A stretch of 64,000 bases of DNA from Pelomonas aquatica. GTDB lineage: Bacteria; Pseudomonadota; Gammaproteobacteria; Burkholderiales; Burkholderiaceae_C. Shown here piece after piece: positions 32,268 through 42,610 of the stretch. A model generated the notes under the pieces. The model saw nothing but the letters and a program-made list of their open reading frames with translations. It ran no database searches and was not told where the DNA came from. A program made the position numbers and the translations under genes. The first letter of the stretch is position 1; each line of letters begins with the position of its first letter. The stretch lies in contig NZ_JAPPUW010000009.1 of assembly GCF_026712205.1 (NCBI RefSeq), positions 62,001 to 126,000 of the forward strand, written 5' to 3'.

Positions 32268-33125
32268 ATGGAACTCTGCGGCTTCCAGGTCGGCATCGAC
32301 CGCCCGTTCTTCCTGATCGCCGGCACCTGCTCCATCGAAGGCCTGCAGATGTCGCTCGATGTCGCCGGCCTGCTCAAGGAGGCCTGCACGACGCTTGGCA
32401 TCCCGCTGATCTACAAGGGATCGTTCGACAAGGCCAACCGCTCGTCGGGCACCACCAAGCGTGGCCTCGGCATGGAAGCCGGCCTGAAGATCCTCGCCGA
32501 GGTGCGCCGCCAGACCGGCCTGCCCGTGCTCACCGACGTGCACGACGCGGCCCAGGTGGACGAGGTCGCCAGCGTCGTCGACGTGCTGCAGACGCCGGCC
32601 TTCCTGTGCCGCCAGACCGACTTCATCCGCGCCGTCGCGCAGTCCGGCAAGCCGGTCAACATCAAGAAGGGCCAGTTCCTCGCGCCCTGGGACATGAAGA
32701 ACGTCATCGACAAGGCGCGGGCGGCAGCACGCGAGAAGAGCCTTCCCGAAGACAGCTTCCTCGCCTGCGAGCGCGGCGTCAGCTTCGGCTACAACAACCT
32801 CGTGGCCGACATGACCAGCCTGGCCGAGATGCGCAACAGCGGCGCGCCGGTGGTGTTCGACGTGACCCACTCGGTGCAGAAGCCCGGCGGCCTCGGCGGC
32901 TCCAGCGGCGGTGCGCGCGAGATGGTGCCGGTGCTTGCCCGTGCCGGCGTCGGCGTCGGCGTGGCGGGCCTGTTCATGGAGACGCACCCCAACCCGGCCG
33001 AAGCCTTCAGCGACGGCCCCAACGCCGTGCCGCTCAAGCACATGAAGACGCTGCTGGAGCAGCTCGTCGCGCTGGACCGCGTCGTCAAGCAGCAGCCTCT
33101 TCTCGAAAATGATTTCTCCTGCTAA
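32268..33125 (+). CDS. kdsA: 3-deoxy-8-phosphooctulonate synthase
   Basis: Condenses PEP with arabinose-5-phosphate to Kdo-8-phosphate for the LPS core. It has 285 residues. Motifs include [23 protein letters not shown] and [11 protein letters not shown]. The last codons (ENDFSC-stop) fall in an inverted repeat and have a near copy 68 nt downstream. Cotranscribed with pyrG; followed by DUF1330, eno and ftsB in the usual Burkholderiales order. Confidence 0.96.
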   Translation: MELCGFQVGIDRPFFLIAGTCSIEGLQMSLDVAGLLKEACTTLGIPLIYKGSFDKANRSSGTTKRGLGMEAGLKILAEVRRQTGLPVLTDVHDAAQVDEVASVVDVLQTPAFLCRQTDFIRAVAQSGKPVNIKKGQFLAPWDMKNVIDKARAAAREKSLPEDSFLACERGVSFGYNNLVADMTSLAEMRNSGAPVVFDVTHSVQKPGGLGGSSGGAREMVPVLARAGVGVGVAGLFMETHPNPAEAFSDGPNAVPLKHMKTLLEQLVALDRVVKQQPLLENDFSC

Positions 33126-33193
33126 GGGGAAATCATTTCGACGAACTGACTTGTATTGACTTGGCCCTTCGTCAAAACGATTTTTCCTGCTGA
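33106..33193. repeat. Imperfect direct repeat and inverted repeat at the kdsA 3' end
   Basis: The 20-nt stretch at 33106-33125, covering the last kdsA codons and stop, recurs at 33174-33193 with three mismatches. In addition AAATGATTTC (33107-33116) is the reverse complement of GAAATCATTT (33129-33138), giving a 10-bp stem over the stop codon. A TTGACT hexamer at 33156-33161 could be a -35 for the next gene, but no matching -10 is clear. Confidence 0.6.
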
Positions 33194-33200
33194 CCCCCGC

Positions 33201-33491
33201 ATGGCCGCCTACATCATTGCCGACGTCACCGTCACCAACCCCGAGCAGATGGCCAAGTACCGCGAATGGAGTACCAAGGCCATGCAGGAGCACGGCGCCC
33301 AGGTGCTGGTGCGCGGCGGCGAGTTCGAGGTGCTCGAAGGGTCCTGGACGCCTTCGCGGCTGATCGTGCTGGGGTTCCAGGATCGCGCAGCGGCCAAGGC
33401 CTTCTACGACTCGCAAACCTATCAGGACGCCAAGTCCCTGCGCCTGGACGCGGGCGTCATGCGCATGGTGGTGGTCGACGGCGTGAGCTGA
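33201..33491 (+). CDS. DUF1330 domain-containing protein
   Basis: A 96-residue, ferredoxin-like dimeric alpha/beta barrel protein (DUF1330). It starts MAAYIIADVTVTNPEQMAKYREW and contains the family block VLEGSWTPSRLIVLGFQDRAAAKAFYDSQTYQ. The family has no assigned reaction. The start at 33201 is the family start; the frame is open 15 codons further up, inside the repeat. The gene lies between kdsA and eno in many Burkholderiales. Confidence 0.9.
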   Translation: MAAYIIADVTVTNPEQMAKYREWSTKAMQEHGAQVLVRGGEFEVLEGSWTPSRLIVLGFQDRAAAKAFYDSQTYQDAKSLRLDAGVMRMVVVDGVS

Positions 33492-33567
33492 TCTTGTTCA
33501 GCGCCGGTAACGAATCCACGCCACCATTTGCCCCCTCGAATTGATTCAACTCCCTGGAGACTACTGA

Positions 33568-34854
<1,287 letters not shown>

Positions 34855-34857
34855 GCG

Positions 34858-35157
34858 TTGAAGGCGCTCACCCTGGTCCTGGCCGTATTTCTCGCGGTCA
34901 TCCAAGCCCAGCTCTGGGTGGGCCGGGGCAGCATTCCTCATGTGGCCCAGCTCCGGGAGGAGCTGGGCAAGGCCCAGGCCGACAACGACAAGGCCCGGGC
35001 CCGCAACGCCCAGCTGCAGGCCGAACTGCGCGACCTGCGCGAAGGCCTGGAGATGGTCGAGGAGAAGGCTCGCTTCGAGCTGGGCATGATCAAGTCCGAC
35101 GAGGTCTTCGTGCCCGTCGCGACGGCCGCCGCCGCGTCGTCGCCGGCCAAACGCTGA
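34858..35157 (+). CDS. ftsB: Cell division protein FtsB
   Basis: Bitopic inner-membrane protein of the FtsQLB divisome complex. It has 99 residues: a short N-terminal membrane helix (about 3-20), a coiled coil (about 30-68, LREELGKAQADNDKARARNA) and the conserved EEKARFELGMIKSDEVFV. The start codon is TTG at 34858, three nt after the eno stop. The Ala-rich tail is unremarkable. The stop overlaps pnuC (TGATG). The eno-ftsB pairing is widely conserved. Confidence 0.93.
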   Translation: MKALTLVLAVFLAVIQAQLWVGRGSIPHVAQLREELGKAQADNDKARARNAQLQAELRDLREGLEMVEEKARFELGMIKSDEVFVPVATAAAASSPAKR

Positions 35158-35768
35158 TGCTCGCCGCAGCCTGGGCGGCGCTGCTGGCGCCGGCCTTCAC
35201 CGCTTTCGGCAGCCCCATCTCCTGGCTGGAGCTGGTCGCCTTCGTGCTGGCCGTCTGGATGGTGGTCTGCAATATGCGCGTCCATCTGCTGGCCTGGCCG
35301 CTGGCCCTGGTCAGCTCGCTGATGTACTTCGCCCTCTTCTGGGACGGCCAGCTCTACGGCGAGGCCTCGCTGCAGCTGCTGTTTGCCGCGCTGGCGCTGT
35401 GGGGCTGGTGGCAATGGCGCTTCGGCCGCACCCGCGAGGGCGACGCGCTCACCGTGCGGCGCCTGGGCCTGCGCGGCCTCGTGAAGCCCGCGCTGCTGAC
35501 GCTGGCCGCCTGGCCGCTGCTGGGCCTCTTCCTCGCCAGGTTCACCGACAGCCCCCTGCCCTACTGGGACGCCTTCCCCACCGTCGCCAGCCTGCTCGGC
35601 CAGTGGCTGCTGGCGCGCAAGTACGAGGAGAACTGGCCGACCTGGATCGTCGTCAACGCGGTCAGCGTCGTGCTGTTCGGCATCAAGGGCTATTGGCTGA
35701 CCGTCATCCTCTATGGCGGCTTCATCCCGCTGAGCGTCGTCGGCTGGCGGGCTTGGAGACAGGTTTGA
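35157..35768 (+). CDS. pnuC: Nicotinamide riboside transporter PnuC
   Basis: Inner-membrane facilitator for nicotinamide riboside. It has 203 residues and about seven hydrophobic segments. Typical blocks are MRVHLLAWPLALVSSLMYFALFW, YGEASLQLLFAALALWGWWQW and ENWPTWIVVNAVSVVLFGIKGYW. The WxxW-type aromatic motif that binds the pyridine ring is visible as LWGWWQW. The ATG overlaps the ftsB stop, and the following kinase overlaps its own stop, giving a tightly coupled NAD-salvage pair. Confidence 0.92.
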   Translation: MLAAAWAALLAPAFTAFGSPISWLELVAFVLAVWMVVCNMRVHLLAWPLALVSSLMYFALFWDGQLYGEASLQLLFAALALWGWWQWRFGRTREGDALTVRRLGLRGLVKPALLTLAAWPLLGLFLARFTDSPLPYWDAFPTVASLLGQWLLARKYEENWPTWIVVNAVSVVLFGIKGYWLTVILYGGFIPLSVVGWRAWRQV

Positions 35769-36283
35769 GCCGACTCGTCACCTTGCTCGGTGCGGAATGC
35801 ACCGGCAAGTCCACGCTGGCCAAGGCGCTGGCCCGCGACCTCGGCGCCGGCCTCGTCACCGAATACCTGCGCGAATGGTGCGCCGCGCATGGCCGCACGC
35901 CGCAGCGGCAGGAGCAGGCCCACATCGCCGCCGAGCAGGCCGCGCGCATCGAGGCCGCGGCGCTCCGGCACGAGCTGGTGGTCTGCGACACCACGCCGCT
36001 GATCACGGCCCTGTGCAGCGAGCACTATTTTGGCGACGACTCGCTGACCGCCGCCGCCCTCGCCTTCCAGCGCCGCTGCGACCTGACGCTGCTGTGCGGG
36101 CCGGACCTGCCCTGGCAGGCCGACGGCTTCATGCGCGACGGCCCGGCCGTGCGCGCCGCCTTCGACGCGCGGCTGCGCGGCGTCATGCAGGCCCATGGCC
36201 TGGGCTGGATCGACATCACCGGCAATGACGCCGAGCGCCGCACCGCGGCCATCGCCGCGCTTCAGCGCCCCAGCAGCAGATAG
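35765..36283 (+). CDS. NadR-type nicotinamide riboside kinase (AAA ATPase domain only)
   Basis: A 172-residue P-loop kinase. Walker A is GAECTGKST (residues 9-17), followed by TEYLREWCAAHGR and the Walker B-like ELVVCDTTPLITALC. This matches the ribosylnicotinamide-kinase domain of NadR; the HTH and NMN-adenylyltransferase domains of E. coli NadR are absent. The start is TTG at 35765, inside the pnuC stop region. Phosphorylation would trap imported nicotinamide riboside as NMN. The 3' end overlaps the opposite-strand gene by 22 nt. Confidence 0.85.
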   Translation: MSRLVTLLGAECTGKSTLAKALARDLGAGLVTEYLREWCAAHGRTPQRQEQAHIAAEQAARIEAAALRHELVVCDTTPLITALCSEHYFGDDSLTAAALAFQRRCDLTLLCGPDLPWQADGFMRDGPAVRAAFDARLRGVMQAHGLGWIDITGNDAERRTAAIAALQRPSSR

Positions 36284-39200
36284 TCGAACAGCTGCGTGCC
36301 GCCGGCGCCGCCCAGCGGCACCAGCACGGCCTTCAGCAGCGGCTGCTCGAAGAAGGGCGCGAAGGCGCCGCGCTGCTCGTTCTCGACCTGGGCGATCAGC
36401 CGCTTGAAGGGCTCCTGCAGGCCCGACAGCGGCGCCGCGCTGCCGGCCAGCCAGCGCAGGTCGGCCTGCATGGACTCCAGCGCGCGTCGGCGTGCGTTCT
36501 CGGCCGCCTGCTTCAGCAGCAAGGTCAGGCCGACCAGCGCCGCGACGTAGAAGCTCACGCCGGCGGCGATGGCCGGCGTCAGCGACCAGTTGTCGAACAG
36601 CCGGCTGCGCGCGACGACGAGCAGGGCCAGCACGACGAAGGGCCCGATGACGAGGCGTGCGACCGGCGCGCTGCGGCGCGCCACGACCTGCACGTCGATC
36701 CAGTCGTCCAGCAGCGTGTGCCTCGTGAAGCCGCCGCCGTCCGCAACGCGCTCCTCGGGGCGGGCGCAGAAGCGCTGCGCCCACAGCCCCTTGTGCTCGC
36801 TGCCGAGCGCCTGGGCGAAGCCTTCGATGGTCGGGTCGGGGTAGAAGCTGCGCCCGACGTTCATGTGACGCACGAATCGGGTCAGCAGCACGGTCGCGTC
36901 GGCGACGGCCACGACCAGCAGCGGCAGCAGCAGCAGGGCCGCGTAGAGGGTCACGCGCACGAGGCCGCGGTGCTCGCTGCCGCGCGCCGGCACCTCGGGG
37001 ATCTGGCCGTCGTTCAGGCCGAGGAAGAGCAGTGTCACGACGCCCAGCGTCAGCGCATACCAGAACAGCGTGCGCGCCGCGCGCGGCGTGGCCTCGCCGC
37101 GCTCGCCGTATTCGATCCACAGCTGCCTGAAATCGCAGCTGTAGCCCACGCCCGGCTTCCAGAACAGCACGCTGACCTGCGAGAACCAGCCGCGCAGCAC
37201 CGCCACCACGCTGGGGTGCTCGGGCGGCCGTGGCAGGCACAGCCAGTCGGAATCGCGGCACAGCTGCTCCTGGGTGTCGGCCCAGGCCCAGTCCAGAGTC
37301 CACAGCAGCGTGAACAGGGCCAGCAGATGCAGCAGATGCGAGGGCCAGGAACTCACGCCCTCCAGCCAGACCGTGGGCTCGCAGGTCCGGCAGACGCCGC
37401 CCGGCCGCCAGCCGCCTTCCGGCCAGGCCAGGGCCAGCCACGCGGCGCCCAGCAGCGCCAGCCCCGTGGCGAGCAGCAGCGTCGGCCGGCGGGCCTGCCC
37501 GGTCTTGAGGCCCGCCAGCCCGACGAGCAGCGCCGCGCCGACAGCCAGCGCGGCCAGCATCGGCGTGCGGTTGAACTGCATGCGGCCCGGCAGCACGAAC
37601 TCGACGAGGCTGACCACGCCGTAGGACAGCAGCAGCGCATGCATGCTCACGAGCACGATGGCCGTCGGCTCCATGCGCAGGGCCGCCTCGCCGGGGCTAC
37701 GCGGCAGCAGCACACGCCGGGCCTGGCGCATCGCGGGCGTGGACGGCCAGCCGAACAGCAGGCAGCCGAACACCGCCGCCATCAGCAGCGCGACGAAGAT
37801 GCGCCCCGCCGCGCTCTGCGGCGGGCGCTCGTCCAGCGTGTAGCCCGACAGCGCCACCGTGCCGGAGCGCCCGATCTCGTAGACCGAGGTGTTCTTCAGC
37901 ACCGCGTCCAGCGCCCGGCCCTCGCGCTGCTTGCAGGCCTCGCTGCGGCAGCCGGCGCGGCGGGCGGCGGCATAGGTGCTGGTCTGGTAGATGTCGCGCA
38001 GCGGCGGCGTGCCGGCCTGCAGGTCCACGGCGCTGCCGGCCTTCTCGGGCGGCACCGGGTAGAAGGCCAGCGGCAGGCTGCTGGCGACGACGAGGTTGCG
38101 CGTGAAGGCCTGGGTGCGCGGGTGCAGATAGCGCGCGTCCATGTCGGTCGTGAAGAACACGCGGTCGGAGAAGTCCTCGTGCAGGGCCTGCAGCACCAGC
38201 AGCTTGTCGTGCACGTCGTTGGCGAAGATGCCGACGGCGCCGATGGGCAGGCTGCCGCTGCTGCTTTCGCTGCGCTTGAGCTCGGCGCCCAGCCGGCGCA
38301 GATAGTCCAGCTGGTCGCGGCTCTCGGGCCATTCCAGCGGCGGTACCTTGGCCGCGGCCGTGGCCAGCGCGGCGGCGGCGCTGGCCTCGGTCGTCGTCAC
38401 GCCGTCGATGCCGCGGAAAAAGTAGATGACGCGCAGGCTCTCCTTCAGCCCGGCGGGCAACTGGTCGCGGAACTGCTCCACCAGCGCCTGCGCGTAGATG
38501 GAATCGCGCTCGGCCACGATGACGACGCGGCGGTGCCGCTGCGGCAGGCGCAGCTTCAGCTCCGCCACCAGCTTGGCGATCAGGTCGGCATCGCTGCCCA
38601 CGGTGCGCACCATATGCACCGGCGGCGGCCTGCCCTGCGTGCCGGTGAGGCGGCTGAAGTGCTGGGTCAGGAAGGCGTCGATGCCGTCGTCCAGGCCGGT
38701 CACGGCGCGGGTGTAGCCCTGCAGCTCGGGCAGCATGCGCTCGGGCGCGGTGGACGAGGGGTTGTAGAACTCGGCGCGGGCCAGCAGCTGGTAGCCGGCC
38801 AGCACGTCGGCCGGCAGGCCGGCTCGGACGTCCTCGCCGCGGCGCAGGCAGCGCGCCGCGTCGCTCTCGGCCAGCGGGCTGCTGCCGATGCCGGCGGTGT
38901 TGTTCAGTTCGGCGGCGCAGCGCAGGTCGCGCAGCGCGGTGCGCAACGCATCGGTGGACGAGGGCCCGATGACGGCCAGCCGCGGCAGTGCGTCCTGGGC
39001 ATCGAGCTTGAAGCGCAGATGCGCGCGGTCGCGCGCCTCGCGGCCCATCAGCTGCTCGGCCAGCCGCGCCACGGCGTCCAGCTTGCGCAGCGGCAGCGCC
39101 GTCTCGTCCACCCACAGCAGCGCCACCTGGGCATAGCGCGACGGCGACTGCTCGCTGCCCGGGCGGCGCAGCGACAGCAGCTCGTAGGGCACCATATAGC

Positions 39201-39741
39201 CCGGGCTGCCGGTATCGGCCTTGGCGTCCAGCAGCCGGAACTCCAGCAGGCTCAGCCGCTCGGCGTTGTCGGGCACATAGTCCTGGGCCAGCAGGCCGGC
39301 CAGCGTCGCATAGCGGATGCGCCGGCGCGCCTCCTCGGCGCCGACGAAATCCGCGCCCGGCATCAGGCCCAGGATGACGAGGGTGTCGTCGAAGCGCTTG
39401 TTCTGGTCGGCGTCCAGCCGCGCCAGCAGGTTGCGCGGGTCGCGCAGCCGGGGCATCTGCTGGCCGCAGTCGCCGTCCACCGGCTGTGCGGCCTTGCGCT
39501 GACGCTCGCAGCGCTCGGATCGCTCCAGCTGGTAGCGGCGCAGCGCCGCAAAGGGGTCTTCCCAGAGCCGGGCGTTGATCTCGAGGTCGGGGTCCAGCGG
39601 CGCCTGGGCCCGCGCCTTCTCGGCCGGGCGCAGCGCGTCGAAGGCATGCGGCACGAGCTGGGTGCTGGCCACGAAGGCCATCAGCACCGCCAGGCTCGCC
39701 CACGGAAAGCTGCCGAGCACGCCGCCCTTGGAATCCGCCAT
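36262..39741 (-). CDS. Large membrane protein of unknown function
   Basis: Not recognised. This 1159-residue protein has one N-terminal membrane segment (about 12-32), then a roughly 600-residue soluble region. Part of that region (about 375-560) has alternating strand/helix segments such as RRVVIVAERDSIYAQALVEQF, GAVGIFANDVHDKLLVLQAL and RVFFTTDMDARYLHP, resembling a type-I periplasmic-binding-protein fold. From about 645 follow nine or so hydrophobic helices, and a cytosolic-looking tail (about 1078-1159). Paired Cys (599/603, 784/787) suggest disulfides. GC and codon use match its neighbours. A receptor-like role is inference only. Confidence 0.8.
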   Translation of the reverse strand: MADSKGGVLGSFPWASLAVLMAFVASTQLVPHAFDALRPAEKARAQAPLDPDLEINARLWEDPFAALRRYQLERSERCERQRKAAQPVDGDCGQQMPRLRDPRNLLARLDADQNKRFDDTLVILGLMPGADFVGAEEARRRIRYATLAGLLAQDYVPDNAERLSLLEFRLLDAKADTGSPGYMVPYELLSLRRPGSEQSPSRYAQVALLWVDETALPLRKLDAVARLAEQLMGREARDRAHLRFKLDAQDALPRLAVIGPSSTDALRTALRDLRCAAELNNTAGIGSSPLAESDAARCLRRGEDVRAGLPADVLAGYQLLARAEFYNPSSTAPERMLPELQGYTRAVTGLDDGIDAFLTQHFSRLTGTQGRPPPVHMVRTVGSDADLIAKLVAELKLRLPQRHRRVVIVAERDSIYAQALVEQFRDQLPAGLKESLRVIYFFRGIDGVTTTEASAAAALATAAAKVPPLEWPESRDQLDYLRRLGAELKRSESSSGSLPIGAVGIFANDVHDKLLVLQALHEDFSDRVFFTTDMDARYLHPRTQAFTRNLVVASSLPLAFYPVPPEKAGSAVDLQAGTPPLRDIYQTSTYAAARRAGCRSEACKQREGRALDAVLKNTSVYEIGRSGTVALSGYTLDERPPQSAAGRIFVALLMAAVFGCLLFGWPSTPAMRQARRVLLPRSPGEAALRMEPTAIVLVSMHALLLSYGVVSLVEFVLPGRMQFNRTPMLAALAVGAALLVGLAGLKTGQARRPTLLLATGLALLGAAWLALAWPEGGWRPGGVCRTCEPTVWLEGVSSWPSHLLHLLALFTLLWTLDWAWADTQEQLCRDSDWLCLPRPPEHPSVVAVLRGWFSQVSVLFWKPGVGYSCDFRQLWIEYGERGEATPRAARTLFWYALTLGVVTLLFLGLNDGQIPEVPARGSEHRGLVRVTLYAALLLLPLLVVAVADATVLLTRFVRHMNVGRSFYPDPTIEGFAQALGSEHKGLWAQRFCARPEERVADGGGFTRHTLLDDWIDVQVVARRSAPVARLVIGPFVVLALLVVARSRLFDNWSLTPAIAAGVSFYVAALVGLTLLLKQAAENARRRALESMQADLRWLAGSAAPLSGLQEPFKRLIAQVENEQRGAFAPFFEQPLLKAVLVPLGGAGGTQLFDYLLLGR

Positions 39742-39864
39742 CGCTGCCGCCTCCCGGCCCTTGCGAAAACAGGCCAGGCAGCAAAGCTCTCAGCTCGGCT
39801 CGTGGCCGTCAATCACCAGACCGGCGGACATCCTCAGAAGTCGGGATGCCCCGTTGCCGCGCGG

Positions 39865-40824
39865 CTACTGCAGCGTCGCGCTGGCGCCTTGCGGCTGGTC
39901 GTTGCCGGCGGTGAACAGCGCGCCGACGTCGACCGCGTCGAAGCGGTAGTGCCGGCCGCAGAAGTCGCAGCCGATCTCGATCTCGCCGCGCTCGGCCAGC
40001 ACGCCGTCGGCCTCCTCACGGCCCAGGCCGCGCAGCATCTGCGCGACGCGCTCGCGCGAGCAGGTGCAGGCGAAGCGCGTCCGCAGGGGCTCGAAGCGCG
40101 TCACCGTCTCCTCCCAGAACAGGCGGCGCAGGACGGTGTCGGCGTCCAGCGTCAGCAGTTCCTCGGAGGTCAGCGTGGACGCGAGCATGGCGATGCGGTT
40201 GAAGGCGTCGGACAGCCCGATGTCGTCTTCATTCCTTTTGCCTTCGAGGTTGCCCTCGCCCTCGACCGGCAGGCGCTGTATCAGCAGGCCAGCGGCGATG
40301 TCGCCGCTGGCGGCCAGCACCAGCCGGGTGTCGAGCTGCTCGGACTGCAGCATGTAGTGCTCCAGCACCTCGCTCATCTTCTGCAGCGGCTCACGCTGGT
40401 CGCCGTGCAGCGGCACGACGCCCTGGTAGGGTTGCTGGCCGGGCAGCTTGTCGCGCGGGTCCAGCGTGATCGCGCAGCGGCCCTTGCCGTGCACGTTCAG
40501 CATGCCCTCCAGCGTCGCGCCGGCCGGGATCTCGCCGACGCATTTGGCCGTGGTCCGGAAGCTCAGGTCGTGCTGGGCCTCGGCCACGGCGAGCTTGACC
40601 GGGCCGTCGCCGAAGACCTGCAGCACCAGCGCGCCGTTGAACTTGATGTTGGCCTGCATCAGCACGGCCGCGGCGCTCATCTGGCCGAGCAGGTCGCGCA
40701 GCTCGGGCGGGTATTCATGGCCGGCCTCGCGGCGGCTCAGCAGCTCGCGCCAGGACTCCGTCAGGCGCACCAGCATGCCGCGCACGGGCAGGCCTTCGAA
40801 CAGAAATTTGTGCAGTTCACTCAT
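39865..40824 (-). CDS. hslO: Redox-regulated chaperone Hsp33
   Basis: Cytoplasmic holdase activated by oxidative unfolding. It has 319 residues. The C-terminal zinc switch is Cys253-x-Cys255 and Cys286-x2-Cys289 (CTC and CDFC), with the expected 30-residue spacing. The N-terminal domain shows [21 protein letters not shown]. The ATG overlaps the preceding gene stop by 8 nt, so it is translated from the gamma-carbonic-anhydrase-like transcript. Confidence 0.95.
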   Translation of the reverse strand: MSELHKFLFEGLPVRGMLVRLTESWRELLSRREAGHEYPPELRDLLGQMSAAAVLMQANIKFNGALVLQVFGDGPVKLAVAEAQHDLSFRTTAKCVGEIPAGATLEGMLNVHGKGRCAITLDPRDKLPGQQPYQGVVPLHGDQREPLQKMSEVLEHYMLQSEQLDTRLVLAASGDIAAGLLIQRLPVEGEGNLEGKRNEDDIGLSDAFNRIAMLASTLTSEELLTLDADTVLRRLFWEETVTRFEPLRTRFACTCSRERVAQMLRGLGREEADGVLAERGEIEIGCDFCGRHYRFDAVDVGALFTAGNDQPQGASATLQ

Positions 40825-41344
40825 CGGTCTTCTTCAGGCCCGCACGGTAGCGGCGGGCGTTCTCCACGTAATGGGCCGCGCTGGCGCGCAGGCCTTCGAT
40901 CTGGGCGGGCTCCAGCGGGCGCGCCACCTTGGCCGGGCTGCCGATGATCAGCGAGCCGTCCGGGAACTCCTTGCCTTCGGTGACCAGGGCCCCGGCGCCG
41001 ACCACGCAGTTGCGGCCGATGCGGGCGCCATTCAAGACCACCGCGCCAATGCCGATCAAGGAGTTGTCGCCCACCGTGCAGCCATGCAGCATGACCTGGT
41101 GGCCCACCGTCACGCCCTCGCCCAGCACGAGGGGGAAGCCATGGTCGGCATGCAGCACCGAGCCGTCCTGGATGTTGCTGCCGCGGCCGATGTGCAGCGT
41201 CGAGCTGTCGCCGCGCAGCACGGCCTGGAACCAGACGCTGGTGTCGGCCTCCAGCGTCACGCGGCCGATGACCTCGGCGCTGCCCGCCACCCAGGCGCTG
41301 TCGTCGACCTCGGGCTGCCAGTCGCCCAGCTGATAGATGGCCAT
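40817..41344 (-). CDS. Gamma-carbonic anhydrase-like hexapeptide-repeat protein
   Basis: A 175-residue left-handed beta-helix protein of the YrdA/PaaY/CaiE type. The metal-ligand histidines are seen in [25 protein letters not shown], and the N-terminal Arg/Asp site in [24 protein letters not shown]. True carbonic anhydrase activity is variable in this subfamily. The ATG at 41344 gives [15 protein letters not shown]; the frame upstream overlaps the divergent gene. Cotranscribed with hslO. Confidence 0.88.
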   Translation of the reverse strand: MAIYQLGDWQPEVDDSAWVAGSAEVIGRVTLEADTSVWFQAVLRGDSSTLHIGRGSNIQDGSVLHADHGFPLVLGEGVTVGHQVMLHGCTVGDNSLIGIGAVVLNGARIGRNCVVGAGALVTEGKEFPDGSLIIGSPAKVARPLEPAQIEGLRASAAHYVENARRYRAGLKKTDE

Positions 41345-41428
41345 TGCATGTACTCCCGCACGCTGCGGCCGGCAAGGCACGCAAAGCCCGGATTTTAGGA
41401 GGGGCACTCCTGCTAGGCTGGCCCGCCT

Positions 41429-42310
41429 ATGCCCGTGAGCCGCCATCGCAGGCACTGCCTGTCCGCCCTCGGCCTGCTGCCCGCCCTGGCGGCGGGGGCG
41501 CCGCCGGCCGCGCCGCTGATCCGCCATTCCCTGGTGCAGCTGCCCGAAGGCGTGCCCAACTACGAGCTGGCCGTGCTGCGCCTGCTGCTGGACCGCACCC
41601 AGGCCAGCCACGGCCCCTGCCGCCTCGAGGCCGCGCCGGCGATGACGCAAAGCCGCGCCTTCCTGCAGCTAGGCAGCGGCGAACTCGACATCGCCTCCTC
41701 GGTCACGACCACCGAGCACGAGGCCCAGACCCTGGCCGTGCGCGTCTGCCTCTACCGCGGCCTGCTGGGCATCCGCCTGCCCATCGCACTGAAGCGCCGC
41801 CGCGCCGAGCTGCAGGCCGTCACCGGCCTGCAGCAGGCGCGCCGGCTGCGCCTGGCCCAGGTCGAGAGCTGGCCCGACACCCAGATCCTGAAGGCCAACG
41901 GCTGGCCGGTGCAGGCCATCGCCAGGCGCGACAGCTTCCCCGCCCTGCTGGAGCGCGAACGCATCGACCTGTTCGCCCTCGGCGCCATCGAGGTCTATCC
42001 CCTGGTCGACGCCCTGCCCGCCCTGTGCGTGCTGGACGGCTGGCTGATCGCCTACCCGGCGCCGCTGTACTTCTTCGCCAGCCCGCGCCGGCCCGAACTG
42101 GCCGCGCGCCTGCGCCGCGGCTGGGAACTGGCCCTGGCCGACGGCGGCTTCGCCGCGCTGTTCGAGCAGTGGGTCGGCCCGCAGCTGCAGCGCGCGGGCC
42201 TCAACGACAGGCGCTGGCTCAAGCTGCGCAACCCCGACCTGCCGCCCGACACGCCGCTGCGGGACGAGAGGCTCTGGCACCCGCTGGTGGCGGCCCGGCT
42301 GCGGGCTTAG
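41429..42310 (+). CDS. Periplasmic solute-binding-like protein (SBP family 3-like)
   Basis: This 293-residue protein has a probable signal peptide (about 1-23, [19 protein letters not shown]). The mature part resembles extracytoplasmic amino-acid-type binding proteins ([60 protein letters not shown]). No transporter genes flank it, so it may be an orphan sensor or binding protein. Divergent from the gamma-carbonic-anhydrase-like gene; followed 20 nt later by a truncated DUF455 gene. Confidence 0.7.
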   Translation: MPVSRHRRHCLSALGLLPALAAGAPPAAPLIRHSLVQLPEGVPNYELAVLRLLLDRTQASHGPCRLEAAPAMTQSRAFLQLGSGELDIASSVTTTEHEAQTLAVRVCLYRGLLGIRLPIALKRRRAELQAVTGLQQARRLRLAQVESWPDTQILKANGWPVQAIARRDSFPALLERERIDLFALGAIEVYPLVDALPALCVLDGWLIAYPAPLYFFASPRRPELAARLRRGWELALADGGFAALFEQWVGPQLQRAGLNDRRWLKLRNPDLPPDTPLRDERLWHPLVAARLRA

Positions 42311-42330
42311 CCGCCGGGATAATCCCGGGC

Positions 42331-42592
42331 ATGGAAGCCCGTGCCCGCGCCCTGCAGATCCTCGCCCTGACCGACCCGCTGGCCAAGGCGGCGGCCGCCC
42401 GGGCGCTGGACGAGGCGGCGCCTCTCGATCCCGATGCCATCCTGGCCGAGCCCGCCGGCATTCCGGGCCGGCCCGAGCGGCCGCTGCTGGTCGGGCACCT
42501 CCAGCTCAAGCCGCCGTCGATGCGCACGCCGGCCGGCATCGCGGCCCTGGTGCATGCCATCGCCCACATCGAGTTCAACGCCATCAAGACCA
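42331..42592 (+). pseudogene. Truncated DUF455 ferritin-like gene (5' fragment)
   Basis: The first 87 codons encode a DUF455 N-terminus (MEARARALQILALTDPLAKA ... LAEPAGIPGRPERPLLV ... HAIAHIEFNAI). Homology stops abruptly at the conserved HIEFNAI motif, where the intact family continues N-L-A-L-D. The frame then runs into unrelated sequence and the insertion sequence. The helices with the remaining ligands are gone, so it should be non-functional. A complete paralogue lies 2.1 kb downstream. Confidence 0.8.
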
Positions 42593-42610
42593 GTTTAATG
42601 ATTGACAAAA

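Noticed and set aside
36718-40947. Open frame of about 1400 codons antisense to the large membrane protein and hslO
   Set aside because: Low-complexity His/Gln/Arg/Ala-rich translation, no start context, fully antisense to genes with motifs; this is the usual effect of high GC at third codon positions.
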